14,037 nucleotides of DNA from Bacteroidia bacterium. GTDB taxonomy: Bacteria; Bacteroidota; Bacteroidia; UKL13-3. A program made the translations under genes and the position numbers. The notes below the pieces were generated by a model. That model did not search any database and was not told the DNA's origin. It saw nothing but the letters and a program-made list of their open reading frames with translations. Position 1 is the stretch's first letter; the number at the start of each line of letters is the position of its first letter. Below are positions 6,840 to 14,037 of this stretch, piece after piece. The stretch lies in NCBI GenBank assembly GCA_022402405.1, contig JAKRSG010000196.1, forward strand, positions 1 to 14,037, read 5' to 3'.

Positions 6840-8309
6840 GTGAAGAAATTTTATCTATTCATTGTAAAAAATTACCTGAAAGCATTCTTACCAACTTTCT
6901 TGATTGTAATGTTGATATTACTCATGCAGATTATTTGGCTTTATGTGGATGAGTTAATTGGTAAAGGCCTAGATTGGTTCATAATTGCCGAGCTTATGTT
7001 TTATTTCTCGGCTAGCCTTATTCCGCAAGCACTGCCTCTATCTATTTTACTTTCATCAATCATGACCTTCGGTAATTTAGGAGAAAGTTACGAGCTTGTG
7101 GCCGCTAAAGCTTCTGGCATTTCTATTTGGAAAATGTTTCGTCCGATGGCAGCACTCATGGTAGCAGTTGCCTTGTTTGGTTTCTTTGTGGCCAATGTAC
7201 TAATCCCACAAGCCAATCTTAAAAAAGGTTCGTTGCTTTACGACGTTCGCCAGCAAAAACCTGCACTCGCCATTAAAGAAGGGGTGTTTAGTCAAGACAT
7301 TCCTGGTATTACCATTCGTGTTGGAAAAAAAGATAGGGTTACACAAGAGTTACAAGATATTATCATATACGACCAAAGGGAAAGTCAGTTACACCCCGTT
7401 ATTATATACGCCAAGAGTGGCTCTATGAGCAGCAGCGAAGACAATAGGTATTTATTTCTGAACCTAAAAGATGGTGGTAGATACGAAGAATTGGAGCGGG
7501 TAAAAGGTTATTATTATTCACAGCAACATACCACCACCACCTTTGTGGAAGAACGAATTGCCTTCGATTTAAACAGCTTTAAGTTTAGCAGAACCGATGA
7601 AAATCTTTTCAAAAATCATTGGGAAATGCTGAACGTTTTGGAACTAGGAAAGGCAAGCGATTCGCTAGATTTAGTAGCCTTAGGAAAATATGAGGAGTTA
7701 AGAAATTACATAAAGCCCTACTATTATTTCAGCAAGATACATTCCGATACTACTCCACAGAACCAGGCTATATCGCCTATTTTGGTTCAGACAAAAGAAC
7801 CCAATATTACAAGCCATTTTGATAAAATTGCCTCTGCTACCATTTATTCTAACGCCATAAACTCTGCGCGCAGTGTTAAAAACATTGTTGAATATTCTAT
7901 AAACGAATATAAAGATTTAAATAAATTAAGGAGCCGACATAAAATAGAATGGCATAAGAAATTTGTATTATCTATTGCGTGCATTGTAATGTTTTTTATT
8001 GGTGCACCATTAGGTTCAATTATAAGAAAAGGCGGATTTGGATTGCCAATTGTTATCTCTGTTTTACTTTATGTATGCTATCATATTGTATCGCTCTCAG
8101 GCGAAAAAGCTGCAAAAACAGAGGCTTGGTCGGCTGGAGAAGGCATTTGGTTTGGCATTGCGGTTTTTGTTCCTATTGCCTTTTTTATTACCTACAAAGC
8201 GGCAAACGACTCACAATTGTTTGATAAAAATGGCTATTACAAATTATTAAGATACCTAAAGAAGACCTTTCAGAAACAAAAAGAGAACGCAGAAATGTCA
8301 CCAAATTAA
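6840..8309 (+). CDS. LptF/LptG family (YjgP/YjgQ) lipopolysaccharide export permease
   Basis: An inner-membrane subunit of the LptB2FG transporter that lifts LPS from the inner membrane to the LptC-A-D bridge. The 489 residues show the family layout: three N-terminal membrane helices (about 12-35, 47-75 and 96-120), a large periplasmic beta-jellyroll region (about 125-270), and three C-terminal helices (about 375-397, 403-423 and 438-460). The motif SIMTFGNLGESYELVAAKASGIS after helix 2 and GAPLGSIIRKGGFG after helix 4 are the cytoplasmic coupling segments of the family. It is longer than the roughly 360-residue proteobacterial proteins because of an additional periplasmic segment (about 270-370), which is usual in Bacteroidota. 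The start is GTG at 6840: it gives the proper N-terminal KKFYLFIVKNYL lead, and the next Met is inside helix 1. It appears closer to LptF than LptG, but I leave the symbol open. It heads an operon with the DUF6913-like gene and queE. Confidence 0.92.
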   Translation: MKKFYLFIVKNYLKAFLPTFLIVMLILLMQIIWLYVDELIGKGLDWFIIAELMFYFSASLIPQALPLSILLSSIMTFGNLGESYELVAAKASGISIWKMFRPMAALMVAVALFGFFVANVLIPQANLKKGSLLYDVRQQKPALAIKEGVFSQDIPGITIRVGKKDRVTQELQDIIIYDQRESQLHPVIIYAKSGSMSSSEDNRYLFLNLKDGGRYEELERVKGYYYSQQHTTTTFVEERIAFDLNSFKFSRTDENLFKNHWEMLNVLELGKASDSLDLVALGKYEELRNYIKPYYYFSKIHSDTTPQNQAISPILVQTKEPNITSHFDKIASATIYSNAINSARSVKNIVEYSINEYKDLNKLRSRHKIEWHKKFVLSIACIVMFFIGAPLGSIIRKGGFGLPIVISVLLYVCYHIVSLSGEKAAKTEAWSAGEGIWFGIAVFVPIAFFITYKAANDSQLFDKNGYYKLLRYLKKTFQKQKENAEMSPN

Positions 8310-8318
8310 TTACTAAAC

Positions 8319-8870
8319 ATGAGTTGGATAGACAATATAAAAAATAAAATTGGATCATGGCTATTAAATAGGCAGGTAAAACAAAAGAAAGGTATGTTAG
8401 AAATACCTAGTTTTACAAACGTACATGAGATTGGAATCATATACAACGCCACAGAGAGCATGCAAGAAGAACACATAAATGGAATAGCTCATTTCTTGCG
8501 AGAGCAAGGTAAAAAAGTGCATACAATTGGTTTTGTAAACGCAAAAACATTGCCTCACAATCGCAAGTTTCATATTAGTAGCACCTATTTTTGGAGAGAA
8601 CAACTTAATGCATTTAACATACCACAAGAAGAGAAAGTAGGCCTCTTCATGCAACACAAGTTTGATTTAGTTTTGAACCTATATTTTGAACCTATTTTCC
8701 CTTTGCAGGCCATGAGCACATTGTGTAAAGCTAAATTTAAAATGGGACCACAAATTCCGGGTAGCTTAGCCTTCAACGATTCTGTAATTGACATGGGTTC
8801 AGACCAAAATGCTAAGAGTTTAGCCTCACAAATTATTCACTATTTAAACGTTATAAATCAGCATGGATAA
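8319..8870 (+). CDS. DUF6913-like protein
   Basis: A soluble protein of 183 residues that resembles the Bacteroidota family I know as DUF6913, whose function is unknown. No signal peptide or membrane helix is seen. An amphipathic N-terminal helix with basic residues (WLLNRQVKQKK, about 14-24) leads into an alpha/beta domain: strand EIGIIYNAT (about 37-45), a helix, strand VHTIGFVN, the short block FHISSTYFW, then FDLVLNLYFEPIFPLQAMSTLCKAKFKMGP (about 114-143), the most characteristic part, and a C-terminal helix. The order of strands suggests a Rossmann-like fold, which is an inference. It starts 9 nt after the LptF-type gene and its last 8 nt overlap the queE start, so it is translationally tied to queE. 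That link is one of location only and does not establish a role in queuosine synthesis. Confidence 0.8.
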   Translation: MSWIDNIKNKIGSWLLNRQVKQKKGMLEIPSFTNVHEIGIIYNATESMQEEHINGIAHFLREQGKKVHTIGFVNAKTLPHNRKFHISSTYFWREQLNAFNIPQEEKVGLFMQHKFDLVLNLYFEPIFPLQAMSTLCKAKFKMGPQIPGSLAFNDSVIDMGSDQNAKSLASQIIHYLNVINQHG

Positions 8871-9471
8871 TTCTCAATTTCTACCCTTAATGGAGCATTT
8901 TTACACCTTACAAGGCGAAGGCTTTCATAGTGGAAGAGCGGCGTATTTCTTACGATTAGGTGGATGCGATGTAGGCTGCGTTTGGTGCGATGTAAAAGAA
9001 AGTTGGGATGCAACAAAACATCCTCAAGTGAGCATAGAAAATATGGTTACTTGGGTCAAAAACTCGGGCACACAAATGGCTGTAATAACCGGTGGCGAGC
9101 CACTCATGCATAACTTAGACAACTTAACAGAAGCCTTGTTAGAAGCAGACATTGAAACCAATATTGAGACTTCTGGCTCGCATCCATTAAGTGGTAAGTG
9201 GGATTGGATTTGTGTTTCTCCTAAAAAATTTAAAGCTCCACTGCCAGAAGTATTGGTTCAGGCCAACGAATTAAAAGTGGTGGTATTTAACAAAAGTGAT
9301 TTTGATTGGGCTTTAAAACATGCCGAAATGGTGAACCCAACTTGTAAATTATACCTTCAACCAGAGTGGGATCAGCGCGAAAAAATGATGCCATTGATTA
9401 TCGATTTCTGTAAGGCAAACCCAACTTGGAGAATAAGCTTACAAACCCATAAATATCTTAATATTCCTTAG
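8863..9471 (+). CDS. queE: 7-carboxy-7-deazaguanine synthase
   Basis: A radical SAM enzyme of 202 residues that converts 6-carboxy-tetrahydropterin to 7-carboxy-7-deazaguanine, the third step from GTP to preQ0 and queuosine in tRNA. The shortened QueE-type cluster motif is Cys35-x3-Cys39-x2-Cys42 in GGCDVGCVWCD, which binds the 4Fe-4S cluster. FYTLQGEGFHSGRAAYFLRLGG (13-34) is the substrate-binding lead of the family, ITGGEPL (75-81) is the SAM motif, and IETSGS and SPKKFKAP follow in order, closing with LQTHKYLNIP. All catalytic parts are present. The ATG at 8863 overlaps the upstream gene by 8 nt; a second Met at residue 10 is possible, but family members usually carry residues before MEHFYT. 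queC, queD, queF and tgt are not in the window. Its stop overlaps the convergent YkgJ-type gene by 4 nt. Confidence 0.97.
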   Translation: MDNSQFLPLMEHFYTLQGEGFHSGRAAYFLRLGGCDVGCVWCDVKESWDATKHPQVSIENMVTWVKNSGTQMAVITGGEPLMHNLDNLTEALLEADIETNIETSGSHPLSGKWDWICVSPKKFKAPLPEVLVQANELKVVVFNKSDFDWALKHAEMVNPTCKLYLQPEWDQREKMMPLIIDFCKANPTWRISLQTHKYLNIP

Positions 9472-9962
9472 GCTTTTAGTTGTAATTTTAACTCTTCAGT
9501 GATCTTGGCTACGGCCGGACAAATAAGCGAATTCTTTTGAGTAATTGGTAATTTTTGAAACTGATTTCTCTGCTGTGTATGTGGGTATTCTCTGCAGGCA
9601 TTTGGCCTCGCCTCATACACATGGCAGTAATGGTCTGAACCTAAAAATGGACAAGGCAATTGCTTGAATACATAATCTTTATCCTCGTCAATTTTAAGGT
9701 ATTTTTCGGTAAAATCGGCCGGACGCATTTTGAGGTCTTTAGCTAAGCGATCAATATCTTTGTTTAGCAATAATGGACCAGTAGTTTTGCAACAATTAGC
9801 ACATTGCAAGCAATCAATTTCCTCAAAAGCCTGGTCGTGTAAATCCTGTATAATCGTATCGAGTTGAGGATTTTTTTGTTTTCTCAAACGAGCAAAAAAC
9901 TTCTTGTTTTCGGCTTCATTCTTTTTGGCCGTTGCAAGTAATTTTTGATATTCAGGGAGCAT
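9468..9962 (-). CDS. YkgJ family cysteine-cluster protein
   Basis: A soluble protein of 164 residues with the CxxCxxCC signature of the YkgJ family (Cys51, Cys54, Cys57, Cys58), described as a putative zinc- or iron-binding module. Further cysteines follow in the family pattern: Cys104 in LPCPFL, Cys113 in YCHVYEARP, Cys123 in ACREYPH and Cys148 in LICPA. The N-terminal 45 residues are a charged, lysine-rich helix or coiled coil. The eight conserved cysteines point to one or two metal or Fe-S sites; the biochemical activity is not known. The ATG immediately follows the ribBA stop (TAAATG), so it is almost certainly expressed from the ribBA promoter by translational coupling. Its stop overlaps the opposite-strand queE stop by 4 nt. 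Whether it serves riboflavin synthesis cannot be told from position alone. Confidence 0.92.
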   Translation of the reverse strand: MLPEYQKLLATAKKNEAENKKFFARLRKQKNPQLDTIIQDLHDQAFEEIDCLQCANCCKTTGPLLLNKDIDRLAKDLKMRPADFTEKYLKIDEDKDYVFKQLPCPFLGSDHYCHVYEARPNACREYPHTQQRNQFQKLPITQKNSLICPAVAKITEELKLQLKA

Positions 9963-11180
9963 TTATTTGGCTTCAGATTTTAACTCATGCCCCATTTTAT
10001 CTCTCTTAGTATCTAGGTATTTTTTATTATGAGGATTAGGCACAACTGCTAAAGGTACATTTTCTACAATTTCCAAACCATAGCCAATTAAACCCGCACG
10101 CTTAGTTGGATTGTTTGTCATGAGACGCATTTTTTGAACGCCCATAGCACGTAAAATTTGGGCCCCAACTCCATAATCTCTTTCATCCATTTTAAAACCA
10201 AGTTGCAGGTTGGCATCTACGGTATCAAGACCTTGTTCCTGCAATTTATACGCTTTTAGTTTATTTACTAATCCAATTCCTCTACCCTCTTGATTGATGT
10301 ATAAAACCATGCCTTTCCCTTCTTTTTCTATCAGTTCCATTGCCTTGTGAAGTTGGTCGCCACAATCGCATCTCATAGAATGAAAGATATCACCAGTTAT
10401 ACAACTTGAGTGCACACGAACTAAAACTGGTTCATTTTCTTCCCAAACGCCCTTCTGTAATACCAAATGTTCTTCACCTGTATCTGTTTGTTTAAATGCC
10501 GTTAAGATAAAATCACCATAAGAAGTAGGCATATCTACAGAAATTAAGCGTTGAATTAAAGATTCCTTTTCTAATCGGTAAGCAATTAAATCTTTAATAG
10601 TCACCAATTTCATATCAAACTTTTGAGCTATTTTTATGAGGTCGGGCACACGTGCCATACTCCCATCTTCGTTTAAAATTTCTACAATACAACCTGCAGG
10701 CTCAAATCCGGCCAAACGGGCAAAATCTATTGCCGCTTCTGTATGTCCGGCTCTTCTTAAAACGCCCTCCGGACGAGCTTTAAGTGGGAATATATGTCCG
10801 GGTTTACCAAAATCTTCTGGCTTGCTATTTGGGTCTATTAACGCTTGCACCGTTTTGGCTCTATCCTGAGCCGAAATACCGGTTGTACAACCCTTACCTA
10901 GCAAATCTACCGAAACCGTAAAAGGTGTTTCATGCAAAGTGGTATTGTCGTTTACCATTAAATCAAGTTTCAGCTCCGAGCACCTGCTTTCTATGAGAGG
11001 CGCGCAGATAAGCCCTCTGCCTTCACGAGCCATAAAATTGATTACCTCTGGTGTAACATTTCTGGCAGCGGTTAAAAAATCACCTTCATTTTCTCTATCT
11101 TCATCATCCACTACGATAATCATTTTTCCGTTACGAATATCTTCTATGGCTTCTTCTATGGTATTAAATTTAAACGACAT
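9963..11180 (-). CDS. ribBA: Bifunctional 3,4-dihydroxy-2-butanone 4-phosphate synthase / GTP cyclohydrolase II
   Basis: Catalyses both entry steps of riboflavin synthesis: ribulose 5-phosphate to the four-carbon unit, and GTP to the pyrimidine precursor. The protein is 405 residues from the ATG at 11180. An in-frame TTG seven codons upstream overlaps the -7 box and is rejected. The RibB domain (about 1-205) carries DDEDREN (25-31), the GCTTGISAQDRA block and GHIFPLKA followed by RRAGHTEAAID. The RibA domain (about 210-400) has the zinc ligands Cys260, Cys271 and Cys273, then QEGRGIGL and the catalytic DERDYG motif (332-337), so both halves look active. A TATATTTG promoter box lies 18 nt upstream, directly after the terminator of the gene behind it. 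The short leader leaves no room for an FMN riboswitch. The YkgJ-type gene follows with no gap. Confidence 0.98.
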   Translation of the reverse strand: MSFKFNTIEEAIEDIRNGKMIIVVDDEDRENEGDFLTAARNVTPEVINFMAREGRGLICAPLIESRCSELKLDLMVNDNTTLHETPFTVSVDLLGKGCTTGISAQDRAKTVQALIDPNSKPEDFGKPGHIFPLKARPEGVLRRAGHTEAAIDFARLAGFEPAGCIVEILNEDGSMARVPDLIKIAQKFDMKLVTIKDLIAYRLEKESLIQRLISVDMPTSYGDFILTAFKQTDTGEEHLVLQKGVWEENEPVLVRVHSSCITGDIFHSMRCDCGDQLHKAMELIEKEGKGMVLYINQEGRGIGLVNKLKAYKLQEQGLDTVDANLQLGFKMDERDYGVGAQILRAMGVQKMRLMTNNPTKRAGLIGYGLEIVENVPLAVVPNPHNKKYLDTKRDKMGHELKSEAK

Positions 11181-11198
11181 GTTTTGATTTTGAGCTGG

Positions 11199-11206
11199 CA
11201 AATATA
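11199..11206 (-). promoter_or_regulatory. -7 promoter box of ribBA (minus strand)
   Basis: On the minus strand TATATTTG (11206 down to 11199) matches TAnnTTTG exactly and continues CCAGC, ending 18 nt before the ATG at 11180. The place for a -33 element falls in the G/C-rich terminator stem, and no TTG is present at the usual distance, so the -7 box may act largely alone. Confidence 0.55.
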
Positions 11207-11208
11207 AT

Positions 11209-11240
11209 AAAAAAGGGGCACCCTTGGGCGCCCCTTTTTT
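11209..11240 (-). terminator. Rho-independent terminator of the secreted beta-helix gene, symmetric
   Basis: GGGGC (11215-11219) pairs with GCCCC (11230-11234) and CC(C) pairs with (G)GG inside, with one A/C mismatch (11220/11229) and a tight loop. A-runs at 11209-11214 and T-runs at 11235-11240 flank it, so it could work in both directions. Here both neighbours read on the minus strand; it lies 22 nt after the stop at 11257 and ends that transcript just before the ribBA promoter. Confidence 0.8.
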
Positions 11241-11256
11241 AAAATGAGATAAACTA

Positions 11257-14037
11257 TTAATTGCCTTTTACAAAGCGAATTACTTGTTTGTGGTTGGCTG
11301 TTTTAACTTCCAAAACGTATACACCTGCAGGTAATCCTGCCAATGTATTGATGTATACATTGTTTTCTCCCAACTCAAAAGATTTGCTTTCTTGGTGCAT
11401 GATTTTACCTTGTAAATCATAAACCAACACGTCTCCAACTTCGGCCTGATCCAACTCTACGATAGCGTTAAAATCTTCTGTATAAGGATTAGGGAATAAT
11501 GATAATGCGATACTACGTGTATCTCTGCCAAAATCTACAGATACAACATTGCTATAGCTAAATGAACGATCTCTATCAATCATTTTCAATCGGTAGTAAG
11601 CGATACCTTTTCTTCCACTTAATGGATCTACATCTAAGTAACGGTATGATTTAATGCTATTGCTATTTCCACTTGCAGCTACTTTTCCAACCATAGTAAA
11701 GGTTCTTCCATCTGTAGAGCGTTCTACTTCAAAATGATTACTATTTACTTCACTAGCAGTTGTCCAGAATAAAGCAGCATTACTATTTTCTTTGCTGGCA
11801 ACAAATCTTCCTAATACCACCGGTAGTGGATTGTTATTATCTGTACCTGTAAAGAATGAGAAGTTACTTAAACTTGGTGCACTAATAATATTTGCAATAG
11901 TATCTACCGAGCTAGTTGTTCCGGTAAATGCCGACCAAGGAGCGATAAACATTAATGAACTATCGAACTTCGCTAAACGAATATCAGTTTCATTTAACAT
12001 ACGTCCTCTCCAATTTTCTTTGTAGAATAATTGCATATCATATCCATAGAATCCAAAAGGAACTTCAAAGTTTGTATGGAAATTCATATAGTTATCTGCT
12101 AATGTATCGATATGTGGCGGGCGCATTCCGCAAAACTGACGAACAAAAATAGAGGCAGGTGCACTATAAGAAGCCGACCATTTCACTTTAGCAACCGTAT
12201 CTCCTGCAAACATGAATATTTGCATAGAATCTGGTGCTAACTGACTTAAATTGGTAGTAGCCAAAGGTGGCACTGATGTAGGATTAACCTCAAAAGCACC
12301 TAAATCTGGAGCACCTTCTGCAAAAGTTCTAGGACGAGGATTACCGTTAAAATCCATTGTATCATGAGCTAAATAAGCACCGTGACCATTAATAGACCAA
12401 ACAGCAGAATCGGCCGCATTTGGAGTTAAATCTGTATTGCTGGTATAACCTGGTTGATATGAAACAGAGTTCTTATCAAACGGATTAGCTATTCTCCAAG
12501 AATGAATATTTAAATGTTGAACAGCAGGTGTAGCAACATTTACAAGCACGGTATGATTTTGATTAAAGATATTGTTGTGATTAGAGTTTAAGAAATCTTT
12601 ATTGTATACATACATGGCTGCATTAGTATTTGAAACAGCTGTTCCAGAAGATCTAAAAATATTGTTTCTTACCACAACAGAGGTTCCGGTAGAAGAAGTA
12701 AACTGCGACCAAAATGCGTAGTTTGTAGTGGCAGAACTATTTGAACTTACACTGTTATGAGTAATAAATCCATTGGTACCCGAGCTGATGTATAATCCAT
12801 AAGTACTACCTGTGGTTCCTCCAGCTAATATATTATTGGTAACTCTAAATGGAGTACCTACATTGGCATTGAACCCAGATAATGAAATGCCATATCCTCC
12901 TAAATAACCTTGAATTCGGTTATAAGAAATATTAGTTGTTATAACGGTGTTGATACAATAGATTCCATAAAATGTAGTAAATGTACCTGGATTGATTGTG
13001 TTTCTTGTAATCTCTAAATTTGAATGATTGCTACAAGCAATGGTCATGTAATAAACATTATCAAAACGATTGTTATCAATAACATTACTATCGGATGGCG
13101 TGGTAGTTGACTGACCATAAAAATAAATTCCGTATCCTCCATTTGTGAAGGTATTATTTCTGATGGCATTCTTTTTAGCCACAACCCCATTTGCAAAAAT
13201 GTGAGATAAGGTATTTCCAGTTGTGTTTAAAACAGGAACGATTAACTTATTTTCTTGGATAGTATTAAATGAAGCAGTTCCCCCTAATTCAAAGATTCTA
13301 CCAGCAGCAGAGTTTAATGATTCGAATGTCATTTTCTCAAAAGTTATATAGTTTGTTCCTGCTAATTGAACCAAATAGTTATTACCTGTTGAGGCAAAGG
13401 TTAACTTAACCGAATCTGCATTTAAGTCTAAAGAGCGGAAGATAATAGGAGTTGATTCTGAAACACCATTGATAGCACCTAAAGAAAATTGTTCATTATA
13501 AACACCCGCTTGTACATCAAAAATAGTAGGTGTAGTTCCTGCAATACCACCGCAATTCAACACAGCTGCCACTTCCGAAAAGGAAGCAAAGTTACCTGTG
13601 GCACCAATGGTATAGTTACCAGTAGCCAATGGTGTACAGAAGGTTTTTTGAATGGTATCGTTAGTGGCATTACTATCTAAACCTGCGTTCGGACCACTTG
13701 TCCAAACACGCATTAGGTTAGTACCTGCCGCTAAGGTAATTTGATTAGTTCCAGTAAATTCAACTGTATCTGTTTCACAAGAAAGCAAAGTACCTGTCCA
13801 GCCAACGGTAGTAGTTACTGAACCCACTTGGATGCTTACGTTTAATGAAGTTAATGTAGCAGTTCCTGAGTTTTTAATAATAACCTTTGCATCTTGAGCA
13901 CCAGAAACAACTGGGAAAGAAACAGGTTCTAAGATAGGAACTGGATTGGCATCAGATGATATTCCTCCAACAGGCTCAGCACATCCAATTTGAGGTGGAA
14001 CACCACGCAAGGTTCCGTTTAAGTCTAAGGTGTCGAG
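11257..14037 (-). CDS. Secreted parallel beta-helix protein with T9SS sorting domain (5' end outside window)
   Basis: The 3' part of a large secreted protein; 926 residues are visible. The frame stays open to the window edge and no true start is seen (a TTG at 14010 is internal). Numbering from the edge: residues 5-21 (DLNG..RG..PQIGCAE) resemble the closing strand of a preceding beta-helix module. About 30-125 is a CARDB/Ig-like domain (VIIKNSGTATLTSLNVSI). About 140-545 is a right-handed parallel beta-helix with repeated rungs of the type I-x-N-N-x-F (IRNNTF, IDNNRF, VTNNIL, VRNNIF). A second closing motif, MDFNGNPRP to PDLGAFE, sits at 559-583. After a beta-rich region of unknown type, about 737-825 is the fibronectin-like ALFWTTASEVNS block, and about 840-926 is a type A sorting domain (LFPNPYTEDF, YDLQGK, LPAGVYVLEV, end VIRFVKGN). 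It should be exported by Sec then T9SS and placed on the surface or released. Binding target unknown; catalytic residues are not evident. Confidence 0.9.
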   Translation of the reverse strand, partial: LDTLDLNGTLRGVPPQIGCAEPVGGISSDANPVPILEPVSFPVVSGAQDAKVIIKNSGTATLTSLNVSIQVGSVTTTVGWTGTLLSCETDTVEFTGTNQITLAAGTNLMRVWTSGPNAGLDSNATNDTIQKTFCTPLATGNYTIGATGNFASFSEVAAVLNCGGIAGTTPTIFDVQAGVYNEQFSLGAINGVSESTPIIFRSLDLNADSVKLTFASTGNNYLVQLAGTNYITFEKMTFESLNSAAGRIFELGGTASFNTIQENKLIVPVLNTTGNTLSHIFANGVVAKKNAIRNNTFTNGGYGIYFYGQSTTTPSDSNVIDNNRFDNVYYMTIACSNHSNLEITRNTINPGTFTTFYGIYCINTVITTNISYNRIQGYLGGYGISLSGFNANVGTPFRVTNNILAGGTTGSTYGLYISSGTNGFITHNSVSSNSSATTNYAFWSQFTSSTGTSVVVRNNIFRSSGTAVSNTNAAMYVYNKDFLNSNHNNIFNQNHTVLVNVATPAVQHLNIHSWRIANPFDKNSVSYQPGYTSNTDLTPNAADSAVWSINGHGAYLAHDTMDFNGNPRPRTFAEGAPDLGAFEVNPTSVPPLATTNLSQLAPDSMQIFMFAGDTVAKVKWSASYSAPASIFVRQFCGMRPPHIDTLADNYMNFHTNFEVPFGFYGYDMQLFYKENWRGRMLNETDIRLAKFDSSLMFIAPWSAFTGTTSSVDTIANIISAPSLSNFSFFTGTDNNNPLPVVLGRFVASKENSNAALFWTTASEVNSNHFEVERSTDGRTFTMVGKVAASGNSNSIKSYRYLDVDPLSGRKGIAYYRLKMIDRDRSFSYSNVVSVDFGRDTRSIALSLFPNPYTEDFNAIVELDQAEVGDVLVYDLQGKIMHQESKSFELGENNVYINTLAGLPAGVYVLEVKTANHKQVIRFVKGN

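Noticed and set aside
8310..8862. preQ1-type riboswitch ahead of queE
   Set aside because: queE overlaps the upstream gene and the operon gap is 9 nt, so there is no leader to hold one.
11181..11201. TTG start for ribBA seven codons upstream
   Set aside because: The TTG overlaps the -7 promoter box, and family proteins start close to the MSFKFNTIEEAI position.
11181..11256. Possible FMN riboswitch before ribBA
   Set aside because: The leader from the -7 box to the ATG is about 18 nt, and the region is occupied by a terminator. None of the conserved riboswitch elements are seen.
12640..13620. DNA repeat array in the beta-helix coding region
   Set aside because: The repetition is at protein level (Asn-rich rungs); the bases diverge too much for a tandem DNA repeat or CRISPR.
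14008..14010. TTG at 14010 as the start of the beta-helix gene
   Set aside because: The frame continues open to the window edge with typical module sequence upstream (LDLNGT), and there is no signal peptide after the TTG.

Overview
The window is a stretch of chromosome from a member of the Bacteroidota, probably a gliding-group or environmental lineage. The evidence is a T9SS plug-type protein at one end, a cargo protein with a C-terminal type IX sorting domain at the other, several families largely confined to this phylum (DUF4369-thioredoxin lipoprotein, START-like protein, DUF6913-like protein, long LptF/LptG permease), A/T-rich sequence, and promoter-like boxes of the Bacteroidota type (TAnnTTTG) instead of sigma70 boxes. 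I cannot place it to genus.

Layout: 36-1292 (+) T9SS plug-type protein; 1374-3971 (+) gatB followed 3 nt later by a thioredoxin-fold lipoprotein; 4053-5758 (+) a PhoB/PhoP-like response regulator and its histidine kinase, overlapping by ATGA; 5880-6266 (+) a START-like protein with its own good promoter, converging with an unrecognised gene at 6252-6818 (-); 6840-8309 (+) an LptF/LptG-type lipopolysaccharide export permease, then a DUF6913-like gene and queE, in one compact operon; 9468-11180 (-) ribBA followed with no gap by a YkgJ-type cysteine-cluster gene; 11257-14037 (-) the 3' part of a large secreted parallel beta-helix protein, cut by the window edge. Genes are very closely packed. 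No intergenic stretch exceeds about 120 nt, and I see no RNA genes, insertion sequences, CRISPR arrays or phage genes.

Functionally most of this is core housekeeping: Gln/Asn-tRNA amidation (gatB), riboflavin precursor synthesis (ribBA), the queuosine precursor CDG (queE), LPS transport, envelope redox chemistry and one two-component system. The two ends are linked in theme, since the plug-type protein belongs to the secretion machine used by proteins like the beta-helix cargo.

I found no clear undescribed system. The best lead is regulatory: three 11-bp-phased TTAACA-like repeats just upstream of the two-component operon look like a Pho box and suggest autoregulation. Secondary points are interleaved divergent promoters at the lptF-type gene, a terminator abutting the ribBA promoter, loss of the zinc cysteines in GatB, and a repeated closing motif in the cargo protein.
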